Shown: positions 35,217 through 46,526 of the stretch, piece after piece
Layout: each line of letters begins with the position of its first letter
Numbering within the stretch: the first letter of the stretch is position 1
Assembly (NCBI GenBank): GCA_010093685.1
Contig: MU006219.1
Span: forward strand, 1,507,531 to 1,571,530
DNA length: 64,000 nucleotides
Source of the DNA: Ophiobolus disseminans
Taxonomy: Eukaryota; Ascomycota; Dothideomycetes; Pleosporales; Phaeosphaeriaceae
Reading direction: 5' to 3'
Translations under genes and position numbers: made by a program
Notes under the pieces: generated by a model
Databases searched by the model: none
Told to the model about the DNA's origin: nothing
What the model saw: only the letters and a program-made list of their open reading frames with translations

Positions 35217-36137
35217 AGAGCATCTCGTCGAGGTACTTGCAACTTTGTTGAAATACCTTTCAACAAGTTGGGTGGGTTTCTACAAGTCGGCGGTACTGAG
35301 CCACCTACGTCTGGAATTGAAGACTAGGATACTCGCCTGTTCCAAGCTTGCATTTGTGTACTTCCCCACATCTTCCCGTAACGAGTCTTCCAATAGACGA
35401 TCTAGCTGGTCCTCATTTAGAATGTCGCATCGGCTCAACTCGAGAAGGTCCAAAAGGCTGCAATGAAAACACACTTTTTGGACTTCTTTTGAGTGTAACT
35501 AGAGGCGTGAGGCGGTTGGTATCTTCCCCGCGGAACGCATCTTGGAGCGATTTGACTGAGTCTTCCAAGGATACAACCGCAGAACCCACGATAGAATACT
35601 GGCCAGCGACCCGTTCCACGAGTAAAGCCTTGGTAATTGCGCAACACCGGAAAACACTGCAATAATGACGAAATACTTAGGATCTCTACTGCCCGAAAAG
35701 CTTTTACACACACCCGTGATGCTCGTAGATTCATGAGGATGGGAGACAATGGTAGCCCATCTCGTTGGTCCACGGTGCTGCTCCTGTTCTTTGTGCCTGC
35801 TTTGAGAGCGGTAGATCTCGGAAGTAGCGAGCAAACCAGAAGACATCCGTTGCCGAATGTCTACGAGGTCTAGGTGCCGGGTATTAGGAACCGAAGCACC
35901 TTCTGTATCACCAAACTGTACGCTGCCGACCCCTCGTTCCGGAATCGCGGATGGCTTTGAACTAACACTATCGTCTTTGGATGAACCATCCCCTGGACTG
36001 CGAAAAAGGCTTTGTAGGACTGTCCGCTTTGACTCTTGCACAACGTTCTGAAGCGTTGAGCCAGTCTGTACAATCTGAGGGTCCACTTCAAGCCCGCTTG
36101 CAATATCAGGATCTGTGATAGCTAAACTCAATTTCAT
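35217..36137 (-). other. Coding-like debris, unrecognised
   Basis: A 212-codon minus-strand frame opens at 36137 (MKLSLAITDPDIASGLEVD). It could be spliced with a GTGTAA donor at 35709 to a TTGCAG acceptor near 35659, which gives the continuation KALLVERVAGQYSIVGSAV and helical SLEDSVKSLQDAFRGED. A further helical stretch (DQLDRLLEDSLREDVGKYT) lies in another frame near 35370, and no phase-consistent intron joins it. The pieces look like an amphipathic helical protein but match no family I know. This could be a real multi-exon gene or the decayed end of the adjacent HET locus. Confidence 0.35.
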
Positions 36138-36249
36138 GCTTGAAAGCTTGACAATCTCTTCATCGTTTCAGCCGCCTTAGGTAGCGCAACTTTTGTATCC
36201 TGGTAGGGAGCGTCGCTGATCCACTCAAAAGATCCCGGATGATCGATGT

Positions 36250-37355
36250 GGATCATGGTGGTGAGTGACGCGACCATAACTCCGGAAGTAACCAGGACAT
36301 ACATATGCTCTTCAAGACCATTTGCGTTCCGTAACAGGTATAAGCAGTATTGGGATTTCTGACTGCGATACCGAGGATACCGGACACTTTGTCATACGCT
36401 AGACTGCTTTCAGCTGCAGAGAATGACAATAGAACATCGGCAAGGCGAAAGCTGGAAGGCGAGGTTGTCTTGCGCCTATGACGGAAAGCTTTTCTGTATT
36501 TGTAAAGTGGCCATGCAGGTGTCTTGAACATGGCATCGGAAGTCTTCTGAAACGCCGGCGATGCTTCGTCTGGAACCAAATATGGTCAAAAGCAACAGCG
36601 TCGGCGTAGAGCTCGCCACACCATATTGCTACAGTCTTTGCGAGGACAAATTCTTGGACGACCTGTTGCCGAAACATACAGAGTCAGTTGAGAATTGGAC
36701 CATATGCTGGAGGAGAACTCACCCACACAAGTACGGCTTGTTGAGAAGATTGAGCAGTTTGATCCTGATCTTTTTGACTCCAATAAGGCCGGGATGCCTC
36801 GTTAAGAGGAAGGCGAGCTCCTCGTGGCCTTGGGTCAATCCAAGCCATGCGATAACCGACTCAGCCTTGGTATAAACGTCGCGCATCTGAGCCACTTGGT
36901 GATTGCGCTCAAGTAGATCACTCTGATTGATGCATATAGCGTCAATCCAGAGGCGGGACGTCTTGAATTTCGGCTCTTCACGATGATATCGCCGAAGGAA
37001 TTGCTTCCTGCGAAACTCGTCCAGGAATTGCCAAAAGGTTTTCGCCAATCACCATGTTCTTGCCATCAAATTCTGTATGCCTTTTGGGGCATTCGATTGA
37101 TCCCAGGTGTACGATAATGCAATGTACGAAGGGTTGGTGTCCAGGTTTCTCCGGCACCAACCTACACTTTATAGGTTCGTACCCCGGGTTGGAGGATACT
37201 TCCAGCAGTCTGACACTCTTGATCTCCAGATTTAGAGGCTGATGAAAATGGCTCGACATTGATCCTTTTGCTCGGTCCCGAACAGGTACATTGCGCTTCT
37301 GGACCACAAGGGGATTTGCGGTTGAACCAGGCGAAGGCGTGCTCGCGGTTGCCAT
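36250..37355 (-). pseudogene. HET-domain (heterokaryon incompatibility) pseudogene
   Basis: HET-domain blocks are found in order but in different frames. From 37355: PLNLEIKSVRLLEV, then HTEFDGKNMVIGENL. From 37036, after a run of four T: WQFLDEF, then LWIDAICINQSDLLERNHQV and the segment MRDVYTKAESVIAWLG. From 36662: VVQEFVLAKTVAIWCGE. From 36579: LVPDEAS, then AYDKVSGILGIAVRNPN. At 37036-37033 the frame shifts by one base; with three T it would read ENLWQFL, the family consensus. The 36722 GTGAGT donor leaves phase 2, whereas the CAG acceptor at 36663 needs phase 0. A third break is at about 36580. The native protein would be a cytoplasmic trigger of allorecognition cell death. Sequencing error could explain one break but hardly three. 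Confidence 0.8.
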
Positions 37356-38301
37356 TATGTCATCGGAGCCTTCCCACGCAGCAAGTTAGGGGTCTGATTC
37401 ATGAGACATACTCCTCGCCGACGATTGCAACCTCTAGTTAGGGACAGCAAACTTCGGTTGTTGAGGGTGTATCGGTGGTCAAGTTCTAGCCCCGCCTAAT
37501 ATCTGGCGCTAAGCCCAAGATGATCTTAGCTCTGCACGTGCTGCCTTCCCAGGCGCCAAATAACTTACGTTGGCCTTCACGCGTCTTCTTTGATTGTCAA
37601 GAAGCGAGTCGATTGTATCTACATGGAAGCACTCGCACCAGCATTGGGCTGGGGGAAGGCATCTCTCCACCGAGGGCCAGGCCAAGCACAGTGCCCCTTG
37701 TCCTAGCGTACACCAAAGGTGCAGCGCTATTGCACGTCGTCGAATTGGCCAACAGCGTTCAAACTCTCAGGGCCTTGCTCACCATACTGCTCGCTTTGAG
37801 GTTAATTCTGATCTCTAGGGCGGCCTACTGTCGGAGCGATGGCTGCCGACATGATGTAACGCCCAGACTGTTCGGCAATCTCGAATCGTGCCTGAAACAG
37901 CGCGTAGAAAGCTGTGCCTGGATGTCATTTATATTCTGCAAGAGGTCAAAGATCTGTGTCTCTGCTCATATCGCAGCCTGGGGACCCGCCTGGCGGCCAC
38001 CAATCATCGACAGCTCATTTCGGATTATCCATCTATACGCAATTACATCAAGATTCAGGACAACTCCACAGCCATCCACCTTGCTTTGCCGAAGACGTTC
38101 TGATGGCTATTGCACAAGCTGATAAGTTGAGATGCCTTTATCCAGTCAAGGTTCACGGCAGGTAGGTCATCCAACCCGGTGAAAAGAGCTCTTCAATATC
38201 AGGAATACCTATAAAACGTCCTTGTTGGGCAGGCTCGACATGAACCGCAAGATTCAGTGAGCCAATCTCTCTACAATCAGTTCGTATCGTCAGTCAATAT
38301 C
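37356..38301. other. Intergenic, 0.95 kb, no confident gene
   Basis: Overlapping short plus-strand frames (37520-38165) have no consistent frame or domain; they may be relics. The right end holds the promoter of the AA8 cytochrome gene. Confidence 0.5.
38210..38216 (+). promoter_or_regulatory. Candidate TATA box of the AA8 cytochrome gene
   Basis: TATAAAA 92 bases before the start codon. Confidence 0.45.
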
Positions 38302-39002
38302 ATGAAGATATCCTCAATTTGCAGTGTAGCTTTTGCTACCCTCGCAGCCGCCCAAACGCCAGCCCCATACACTGATGTGAAGTCCGGCATCACCTTCAAC
38401 ACTTTCCAACACAGCAGCGGCCTGTTCTTCGGTCTTGCTCTCCCTGAAAACGCAACTGGTAATGCCGATTTTATTGCAACAATCGGTGGCAAGGGCACAG
38501 GCTACAGTGGTGTGAGTCTCGGAGGGGGTATGCTGGGCAAACTGCTGGTCCTCGCCTGGCCCAACCAACAGACTGTTGTGAGCAGCTTCAGAAAAACCGC
38601 GTACGTATGATAGACGATGTGGTATGCGCATGAACTCGCGAGCCCAAAACTAACAAAACGCTCAGCAACTATGGCTCACCCGCCGTCGCAACGGGCACGT
38701 TCTCGCAGATCCCTATCGCAAACGGCACCTACGTTAACAGCACGCACTGGACATACACTTTCCTCTGCTCCAAATGTATCCAGACCGATGGTACGACCTT
38801 TAAAGCGACCGACACCGCACCAAGTCTCGGTTACGCGCTTAATGCCAATGCGCCAGCTCAGAGGACCAACGCGGCCGCCGCTGTTTCGAAGCATACTGCG
38901 CAGGGCCAAGCGGTGTTCGATCTCAGCAAGGCGAAAAGTGCCCAGTTTAACACATGGAAGAGCTGGGCAAAGCCGGCTGTTGCCAAGCGCTACGATGCCT
39001 GA
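38302..39002 (+). CDS. Secreted stand-alone AA8 / CDH-type cytochrome b domain
   Basis: Exons are 38302..38600 and 38666..39002, giving 211 residues. The signal peptide is residues 1-17 (cleavage before QTPAP). The remainder is one cellobiose-dehydrogenase-type cytochrome (DOMON-like) domain with GYSGVSLGGGMLGKLLVLAW, NSTHWTYTFLCSKC (disulfide pair) and FDLSKAKSAQFNTW. Heme ligands by family position are Met77 and His176; their separation of 99 residues fits the Met65/His163 pair of cellobiose dehydrogenase. No flavin domain, GPI signal or cellulose-binding module follows. Such free AA8 domains are thought to carry electrons outside the cell, for example to lytic polysaccharide monooxygenases or ferric iron. 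Confidence 0.88.
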
Positions 39003-39801
39003 GTAATCATCAAACATGCACAGAGGATACAGTCCAACAATTTTGGTTTCAGTCCATTCCACAAGAGACGAAGCGAAATACTGTTAGCTCGAGAAATAGG
39101 TGTGTCGCCAATGGATATATTTCAGGATCATTTTCATTACGAAGAGTCCTAGCATTCATACTCGCATTCTCCGTGTGAATATACCGCTTCTCGATTTTGT
39201 AGTTGCACCGCTTGCCCTGTTATTGGATGCTTGTTAGTCATTCGCCCAGTTAGTCAAAGTGTCTCGGTCTTGATGCTTCCGACTTCAGCCGGATATTGCT
39301 CACTTTAATATATGCGGCTCGTAAAGCTTGTCCAATACTGCCCCGCATAATTAGACATACATTAAACCACAGGATTGGTTCGATAAAGTACATGGATACG
39401 GAGATCTTCAGGTACAGATGCTTGAATGGTAGCTTGCTTGAAGAACATCACAATGAAATCAAGCGTTTGCTTTCGGTCTTTCACCAACTACAGCAGCGCT
39501 TGAGCCTATCGAACGCTTCGTTTACCCAGAACAACAAGTCACGCGTTTTATCTCCAGAGATGATTCAGTTTGAAACTATTGAGGGTCTGCTCAGCCGCAA
39601 GTACCGATACGACACTATATGACACAGATCTGCATCCCCAAGGCCGACGCAGTCATGCTCCGCAGATGCGGGGCTTGCTGGTAGTCTATCATACCGCGCC
39701 GCCCGTCGCTATATCGTTCCAAGTGCTTCTTACTCGTCTTCTTCACGCTCGCTTGCGTGCTACGTTATCTGCCTCCCGAGCTCGCTACAGGACCTACCAC
39801 C
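39003..39801. other. Intergenic, 0.8 kb, no confident gene
   Basis: A 109-codon plus-strand frame ending at 39622 (LLEEHHNEIKRLLSVFHQL region) lacks an ATG start and any partner exon. The rest shows nothing. Confidence 0.5.
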
Positions 39802-40996
39802 ATGTTGGCATCCTGGTCACTGTCGGCCATAATAGCCGGGCTTCTTCTAGCTGCTCTTGTTGAAGCAGAAGTCAAACCATCAATCAACACAACAGCAGAA
39901 TACTCCACGGAATGCAAGACGTGCCCTCGCTCGTTATGTTCGAACGCTCGGGTATATGAAAGAGATGACGCCCTCAGTGTCAGCTGCTGGACGCGTGGTA
40001 CCAAGATCATGGGTGACAACACGTGGTTAAAGACCGACTCAGGATGCTACATCACCCAATACGACGTATTGGAGTACGAAGGCGACTGTATGTACTAAGA
40101 GGACTTTACTAAATCGATTCTGACGATGCACGATAGACATCACTGACCTTGCTTACTGCGGCCGCGACTCTGAAGAGCAAAATCTCACCATTGAAGACGC
40201 AGAGACGAAGTATAAAACCGAATGCTCTATATGCCCAACAGTCAGCTGCGATACCGTGGCATACCTAGCAGAGAATACCGAGCTTGAACTTACATGCTGG
40301 ACTCCAGATGGCCTACTGATCATCGACGACCCGTAAGATCACCTGTAATCATTCTTATAATTCTACCGACACTAAATTTTAAAGCATCTGGCTGAAGACG
40401 ACGAATAACTGCTACGTAGCCCAGAAAAACCTCTACTCGAAGCCTGACATCACATACCTTGAGCCATGCGGACCCATCCCACACCTCGAGATCGCGGTAC
40501 ACAATAACGAGAACGGTACCAGCGAAGTGAACAAACGAGACGCAAGCGAAAGCGATGTGGAGGAGCGCGACACGATCGCCGAGCCTGTTCCCGAGCTAGC
40601 GGACCGCGGCTTGATGTATCTCGTCAATGTCACTGTCGGTGAAGAGTACGCTCATTGCCGCAAATGCCCTTCGCTCTCGTGTCAAACAGAAAAGATCTAT
40701 GAATTCAATCAAGAGCTGTGGTTGCAATGCCTTGCGTTAGGTAAGAATGGAACGGAGGTCATTGAATCGGACTACTGGAGTCAGACCACGGTATGTCGCA
40801 GCCCGCGGGTATTGCTTAGTAGCTCGCTCACATCTTTGTTTGTCAGGACTTCTGCTATGTGCACGGCACAGACCTTTGGGAGAGCCTTTCGGGTGACTGT
40901 AAGTTCCTCGTGTAGCGTGAACAGGGTTTCACTGACCATCATGCAGTCTACCGCTTTCCACGCTGCGAGCTTTTCCCAATTGATGGAAGCAAGTAA
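39802..40996 (+). CDS. Secreted cysteine-rich protein with three SH3b-like repeats
   Basis: Exons are 39802..40087, 40137..40332, 40385..40790, 40847..40898 and 40947..40996, giving 329 residues. All four introns keep phase. The signal peptide is residues 1-21 (LASWSLSAIIAGLLLAALVEA). Three homologous repeats of about 75 residues follow. Each has a C-x2-C-x4-C start (ECKTCPRSLC, ECSICPTVSC, HCRKCPSLSC), a central Cys (SVSCWTRG, ELTCWTPD, WLQCLALG), a Trp strand (NTWLKTDSGCYI, PIWLKTTNNCYV, DYWSQTTDFCYV) and a final CG or CE. The pattern resembles bacterial-type SH3b domains stabilised by disulfides. Between repeats 2 and 3 is an acidic linker with a Lys-Arg site (EVNKRDASESDVEERD), a likely Kex2 cleavage point. 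The function is unknown; a cell-wall or peptide-binding role is only inference. Confidence 0.85.
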
Positions 40997-41501
40997 GGCA
41001 TGGAATTCAGGCTTGGACAATGATCGTGAAAGTAGACAAGGGTCTTTCACTTCGAGTTTCGGGTGGAGCGAGAGCAGCAGGGCGATAAATGTCGAAGCAA
41101 AATTGGTAGAGTGCGATCGCAAGCGTCATCGTAACGCAATAATCAATGCACTCCACGAACGATCACGAGTGTGGAGCGAGTCCAGTGATGAAAATCATAT
41201 TTTTATTACCTACACCAAGATGATACAAGTCCGATTACAAGCCGAAGAGAGCGTGCGATGTGAGAACAAAAGAAACAAAAGGACCCAGCAAAGGAATGGA
41301 GGAAGACAAAGACACCAAACGCAACACCGAGTGCGCTTCCTGGTCGTCGACAACCAGTCATGCAGGGCCATCTATTGACATCCACCACCTCGGGTTTTCC
41401 TCCAATACCAAACCAGAACAGTGTTGCACAACGTGGGAACTGTTTGCTTTGCCAGGCTCGTGCAGGTGTAACTCCCGTACGGCTCGGCTACTCGCATCCG
41501 C
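40997..41501. other. Convergent 3' intergenic region
   Basis: Lies between the SH3b-like gene (plus) and the CCCH protein gene (minus). Overlapping frames carry no domain. Confidence 0.55.
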
Positions 41502-43064
41502 CTACACACCAGAAATTTGTTCGACTACAACCGGAGCAGCAGCCACATTGCCGGACCCAATCTTTCTCGTACGTACCTTTTGATTCGCGTTGCGGCGATG
41601 CTGCTCGATTCTTGTGTGCAAGTCCATAGCGCCGACTTCGTTGCCTTTGTGCTGGGGTGCCTTGCGACTGACATTCTTGCCGTGCGCTTCGGCATTGTTA
41701 GCCTGATTGTTGTTCACATTGGTGGCGGCAGTGGCGTTTTTGGGGTGTGACAACCCTGCGTGCCGCTTTTCTGGAGCGTTGGGACGACTTGTAGTCTTGC
41801 GATGAGTAGTTTTGCGCTTGCCGGGCGGCTTGATTGCTGTTTCGCCCATCCCACTGTCGGAGTCCCAAGATGACTGGGAGAGGCGGCGTACGTCGTGGCG
41901 GTAGGGCTGCTCCTTCTCTTTGCCCTCCCAAGTTGCCGTCTTGGGCTCTGTAGCTGTTGCGACGGTGATCGGCAACGTCGGCTGGATGACGACACATGAT
42001 GCTGGCGAGGACGCGGAGCTGCGACTGGATGAGGTCCGATCATCATAATCTTCATCATTGAACGATGAGACTCTGGAGGACTGTGGTGTAGGCGTGTCGT
42101 CGAGATCGATGAGCAAGTTCTCAATGTGGCTTTCGCGTCGAATGCTAGCCTCGGGGATTGGCGCAAGCAACGGACTGATTGGCAAAACTTTTGTCTGCTT
42201 CGATAAGACACTCTGCTGGGGAACACTTCGAGCTGATGGGCCATCATGAGTAACTGTTCGCACTTCCGCTTGCTTTGTCCTGAAAGTTGAAGGATTCGGG
42301 AATGCGCGTGGCTCTGGTGCTCCACGGGAGGACCCAGCATCCTGGCTTCTTGAAGCAACTCGGTCTTGAATCCAAGTCGTACCTCTAGGAACGGTACGTA
42401 TCCTCTTCTGTTCCTCCCACCATTTTGGATATTCGAGGTATCCAGCCTTGCGCATCTCGTGGATAGTTCGAGGCATCTCGTGTTTGAACTTGCAATTGTT
42501 ACCCCAGTCGCATTCGCCTGTCCTGATCCAATATCTACAGAGCAGTTTCTCGGCTGGGTCGGGCTCGGTACTGGAAGGCTGGGTTGTGCTGTAACCAATG
42601 CGTCGCGCATCTTCCGCATGGACGGTAGCAAGGCTGTCATTCAGAGATGATGGATGCTCAGAGCTAGCCTTGTCTGAGATCTGTGGGTCTACATGCATCC
42701 TGCCTGAGGTTTGAGGGGGCATGGACCAACGCTTGGACTGTGCAGTCTCTTCAATCGTACTTGTTCGTTCGTTGCGGATGTGATGATCTGGGGCGAGGAA
42801 GCGGGGCTGAGGAGCCAATGGACGACAAGATGGTAAAATGCTGCCAGGTGCTTGAATCAACAAGGGCATTGGAGAATGCCTGGTTTCCTGAAGGAGCTTC
42901 CAGTTCTCATCGGACATCTGGCGATGGGTCAAATGGCGTGGAATGCCTTGAAGCTGGAAGGGCAGTTGATCGACCGGCACCAATGGAACCATGAAACTAT
43001 CGCGAAGAAGATAATAGCGAACGCCATCAGGTAGCGCAGAGGGTTGAGGACTCTGCAGAGTCAT
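41502..43064 (-). CDS. CCCH zinc-finger protein
   Basis: Single exon of 520 residues. One CCCH finger is present: Cys176, Cys185, Cys191 and His195, spaced C-x8-C-x5-C-x3-H (CRYWIRTGECDWGNNCKFKH), the RNA-binding type. The N-terminal RYYLLRDSFMVPLVPVDQLP is a conserved-looking fungal segment. Downstream, PRTIHEMRKAGYLEYPKWW continues the finger region. The remaining 300 residues are low-complexity (Ser/Pro/Arg, basic C-terminus) and probably disordered. Likely an RNA-associated regulatory protein in nucleus or cytoplasm; the target is unknown. Confidence 0.88.
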   Translation of the reverse strand: MTLQSPQPSALPDGVRYYLLRDSFMVPLVPVDQLPFQLQGIPRHLTHRQMSDENWKLLQETRHSPMPLLIQAPGSILPSCRPLAPQPRFLAPDHHIRNERTSTIEETAQSKRWSMPPQTSGRMHVDPQISDKASSEHPSSLNDSLATVHAEDARRIGYSTTQPSSTEPDPAEKLLCRYWIRTGECDWGNNCKFKHEMPRTIHEMRKAGYLEYPKWWEEQKRIRTVPRGTTWIQDRVASRSQDAGSSRGAPEPRAFPNPSTFRTKQAEVRTVTHDGPSARSVPQQSVLSKQTKVLPISPLLAPIPEASIRRESHIENLLIDLDDTPTPQSSRVSSFNDEDYDDRTSSSRSSASSPASCVVIQPTLPITVATATEPKTATWEGKEKEQPYRHDVRRLSQSSWDSDSGMGETAIKPPGKRKTTHRKTTSRPNAPEKRHAGLSHPKNATAATNVNNNQANNAEAHGKNVSRKAPQHKGNEVGAMDLHTRIEQHRRNANQKVRTRKIGSGNVAAAPVVVEQISGV

Positions 43065-43656
43065 ATCTCATAGATCTGGGATTGGTTGAATGAATGAGAA
43101 GAAGTAATGCTGGGGCAGTCTGCTATAAGAATAAGTAACCAGCAATGGAAGTGGTGGATGAAAAGAGCAGCGGAAAGGACATGTTACATTCATGTGTGAA
43201 GGGCGGTGCGTGAGACAGCAAGCCGTGTCTCGCACACCTCTGACAAACGAGCGAGGCAGCTTCCCAAAAACAAACTAGGCACCTGAATGCGTAGCACCAA
43301 AGAACAATTGCTTGATCAGCCCAAGCTCAGCAAGCGATTGGAGCCTTCGGGTAGCTACTTCCTCGGAAGTGCACTGGTACCACTTGGAAGCGCGCTTCGA
43401 GTACTGATTGGGCACAAGATACGGGCCTTCTGAGCTTTCCCCTTTATCGCGCTTGTTTCCAACTTCGCTGGAAACATATGCACGGGATATTGTGGGTTGG
43501 GGAAGGTTTTGCGTCTGATGTCTACGGGTGGGTCAAGCTCGAGGGTGTTGGACGTTTGGCCGCTATTGTAGCGGTTGGTTCGAGGGCATTACGAAGATGT
43601 GTGCGGCATCATCATCAATTATGTTTCCGGTCACGGACGGTGACAGCATCCAGATC
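43065..43656. other. Intergenic, no gene seen
   Basis: Lies upstream of the CCCH gene and downstream of the Zn2Cys6 gene, both on the minus strand. Confidence 0.55.
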
Positions 43657-46211
43657 TCATGATGACATCATATTTGAATCTGCGAGCCATGTGTCCCATT
43701 GCTCCCAATCGATGGGTTCAAAACTACTGTCTTCCATGTTGTAGTCATCAGGCAGCATGAAGTTATAGTCCATAGCGGAGTTGTCAATCTGGCCGCGATC
43801 GAACTCGTCGAAGAGGTGGAACGGATCACTATCATTGGAAGTAGTGGGCTCGAGGACCGGTTCAAGAGGAAACGGCGCGTCAGGAATAGCAAACGTGGCC
43901 GGAGATGGGTCGCTTTGACTGAGAGCGTGAGATGCAGAAATCTGGCCGACTTCGGTAATGCCAGCTTGCCGGTGGTCCGAAGACTCTGGCAGACGAGGAG
44001 TCTTCCTACTGCGTGTTTGCCTCTTTTCCTTCGCATCTTCACGTCCCTGTCGTAGACGAACAATGAAGTCCGGAGTTGGCGGGAGATGCATATCTGTTTT
44101 GAGATACGCAGTTTCACGAGCGGCGTAGGCTTTCAGACAAAGGCTCCCTATGGCTACGTGAATGGGCTTCTCCATGTCCGAAAGCATTGCTGGCGCGTTG
44201 TCATAAGTGCTGATAACAAGTTCCCAAGCTTTACTAGCATCAGCCTTAAGCGGCTCGGTTCGTAGAATATCCAGCACGTGGATAAAGGCATGCTAGTAAA
44301 GTAGATTAGAGATCAGCTTTTGCATGTGCATGCAACCTGTACGTGGGGTATCTTACCCACTGCCGGAAATATATGGCGTGCCATGCGAATGGTCGAAGCA
44401 TCGGATTTGACCTACATGGTTGTGTACAACGTCAGCGTAAGTCTACCATGCCGTCGGCGCATAGATTTTGCGTACTGTACCATGTTGTGTTGCTCAAGAA
44501 GCTTAATACTGACATCCCAAACTAGTTGCCATTCGATCGCTGATACCTGGCCCATGCTAGCCCAGCTTCGTGGATGATGGGTCAGAAATGTGACCACGTT
44601 CATTGCGTAGCGGCCCACCTATGGAGATGGTTAATGTGCATATCACACAGCTTTGCAAGTAGAACTTACCAACATCGTCAGCAGGTGTAGTGGCCGTGAA
44701 GGGTCGCAATAACGGATATACTTCATCTCGAGCACATCTTGTAGTCCCTTGACAGCGTTCTCGATTTCTCCTTTGTCATGCCTAGCCTCGTGGAGGTTCC
44801 ATTGATCTGTGGTAAGTCCTTGCTTGCGGAATTTGGCGACGCGCCCGACGGCAAATTCGGTCATCTCGCACCGAAAAGCGACAAAGAGAACATCGGTGAC
44901 TCTGTTTTCCGCCGCCGCTAGTGAGGGCATATTGGGATAAAGTTGATCGTCGTCGACATTTGTTGGCCACTTTGTGCTTTCAGCGCCCATATCCAAGTCC
45001 CGAAACTTAGCGAGGCCACAAAGCTCAGCTGTACGAAAGTCATGCATTTTCAGCTGCCACCAAATGCGTCGGCGGATCTCGGTCTCAAAAGGCGAGAGTC
45101 CTAAGACCGTTCCATCACGCTCAAGGCCCATGGTTTGTGCAATACGAACAGCAACTCCGGTCAAAGTGTAGAGAGCGCGCGGCTCATAGATATCCCGCAC
45201 AGCGAGGAGGTGAAGGACCAGTGCCTGGAGGACAACGAGGCTGGTAGTGCCCATGAATTTGGCGCGAGACAGTGCGGCTGCTGTTGCGTGTGTATATAAA
45301 GAGAGCAAGGTTTGGTGAGGCTCAGAAAAACGTCGTCTGCACTCATCGTCGTTCAGTGACATGATGGCAGTGCTATATATTGCAAACATGAGTGCTTCAA
45401 AGCTGCGCGGAATGGTCCCACTAGGATCGGCTGCCGCCTTCTGGAAAGCAGGCTTCAATGTTAGAACGTGGACAACCTTTGACAAAGGATCAACATTCTC
45501 CACGAAGATATCCCAGAGTTGATGCATGTTTTCGGGCCGTGGATGGCGAGGTCGATGATTGGGCTTAGGTTGGTTCGTAAGCACAAATCCATGGCCATCG
45601 TCCGATGCGTCCTCATCACTAGAAGCATCTGAAGTGTCCAGCGTCTGCGCAGGATCATAGGCCTGCATTGATTAGTCCACTGCACATTGATGACAGCTCG
45701 AACTTACTTCTTCAACAATTCTTGTCCAAAGGCTACTGCAAAGATTCTTAGTCAACCACCGCCTATGCTGTGGAAGAACCTACTTCTCAACAAACTTGAA
45801 CTGTTCGGAACCACAGGCCTGATTCACTCTATTACCTTCATCGTCCTGGGCCTTGTTGTTGTTTGAAGTAATCATCCTTGGCCGAGTGTCTTGTGGCTCA
45901 ATTATAGGTGCCTGGCTCGTCCGGCTGGAAGGCTCGACTGTGGCAGAGCCTGGCAGCTTGCTCGTGTCAATGCCATGCTCCCGCAGTAGACTTTCGTATT
46001 GGTTCAGACGATCAGCGAGGAACTGAACCTTGATTCGCTTGTGTTTCTTGCGTGGTGGCTTCGAGGTATTGAAGATACAATCCATATTGTGCTTGGTACA
46101 GGCGCTGCACGGCCTTTGTCGGTCACATTTCACCTTTCGTTCCGCGCAACGAATACAAGCAAAAGTAATTCTGCTAGGAAGATTAGTAGAGGAGGATGCT
46201 GTCGTTGCCAT
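43657..46211 (-). CDS. Zn2Cys6 fungal transcription factor
   Basis: Exons on the minus strand are 46211..45784, 45735..45708, 45662..44670, 44618..44481, 44411..44361 and 44292..43657, giving 757 residues. Exon 2 is a 28-nt microexon. The binuclear zinc cluster is Cys19, 22, 29, 35, 38 and 45 (C-x2-C-x6-C-x5-C-x2-C-x6-C), followed by a basic KPPRKKHKRIK linker and a short helical region. The middle homology region has AVRIAQTMGLERDG and FETEIRRRIWWQLKMHD, typical of the fungal-specific TF domain. The acidic C-terminus (NSAMDYNFMLPDDYNMED) looks like an activation domain. It is a nuclear DNA-binding regulator. It is divergently arranged with the monooxygenase at 46527, a common layout for a pathway-specific regulator and its target. 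Confidence 0.92.
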
Positions 46212-46526
46212 TTCGATGCGATGAAGTTATAAAAACAAGGGTTCCGTGATTAGGAGAGACGGAGGAATGGTGAGCGCTTCCAAGGTTGAAGGTGACGAGG
46301 CCACCAACCTAGTAGTGTATCCGGCTAGTGCATGTCAACGCCACATGTCCGAGATGCAGCAATCCCGAGCTGTTCAAACCCGAAGCTGCATTTTGCACCC
46401 GAACCGACATGTCTGTTAGTTATATAAGAAAATTATGTCTATCATTGCAATTATTTCGAATCAATGTACATCACCTATTATCAGATACTCGATTACGAAC
46501 TCATACTCATTATTTCCAGGATACTC
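46212..46526. promoter_or_regulatory. Divergent promoter between regulator and monooxygenase
   Basis: These 315 bases lie between two divergent start codons. A CCG (46244-46246) and a CGG (46260-46262) separated by 13 bases form an everted pair of the type bound by Zn2Cys6 dimers. By chance such pairs are common, so this is only a candidate site. Confidence 0.4.

Noticed and set aside
39314..39622. Plus-strand frame with a helical segment near its 3' end
   Set aside because: No ATG start, no upstream exon and no recognised family. It may be a relic, but the evidence is too thin to call.
41260..41629. Plus-strand frames overlapping the 3' end of the CCCH gene
   Set aside because: They overlap the minus-strand coding region or its 3' flank and lack features; treated as shadows.
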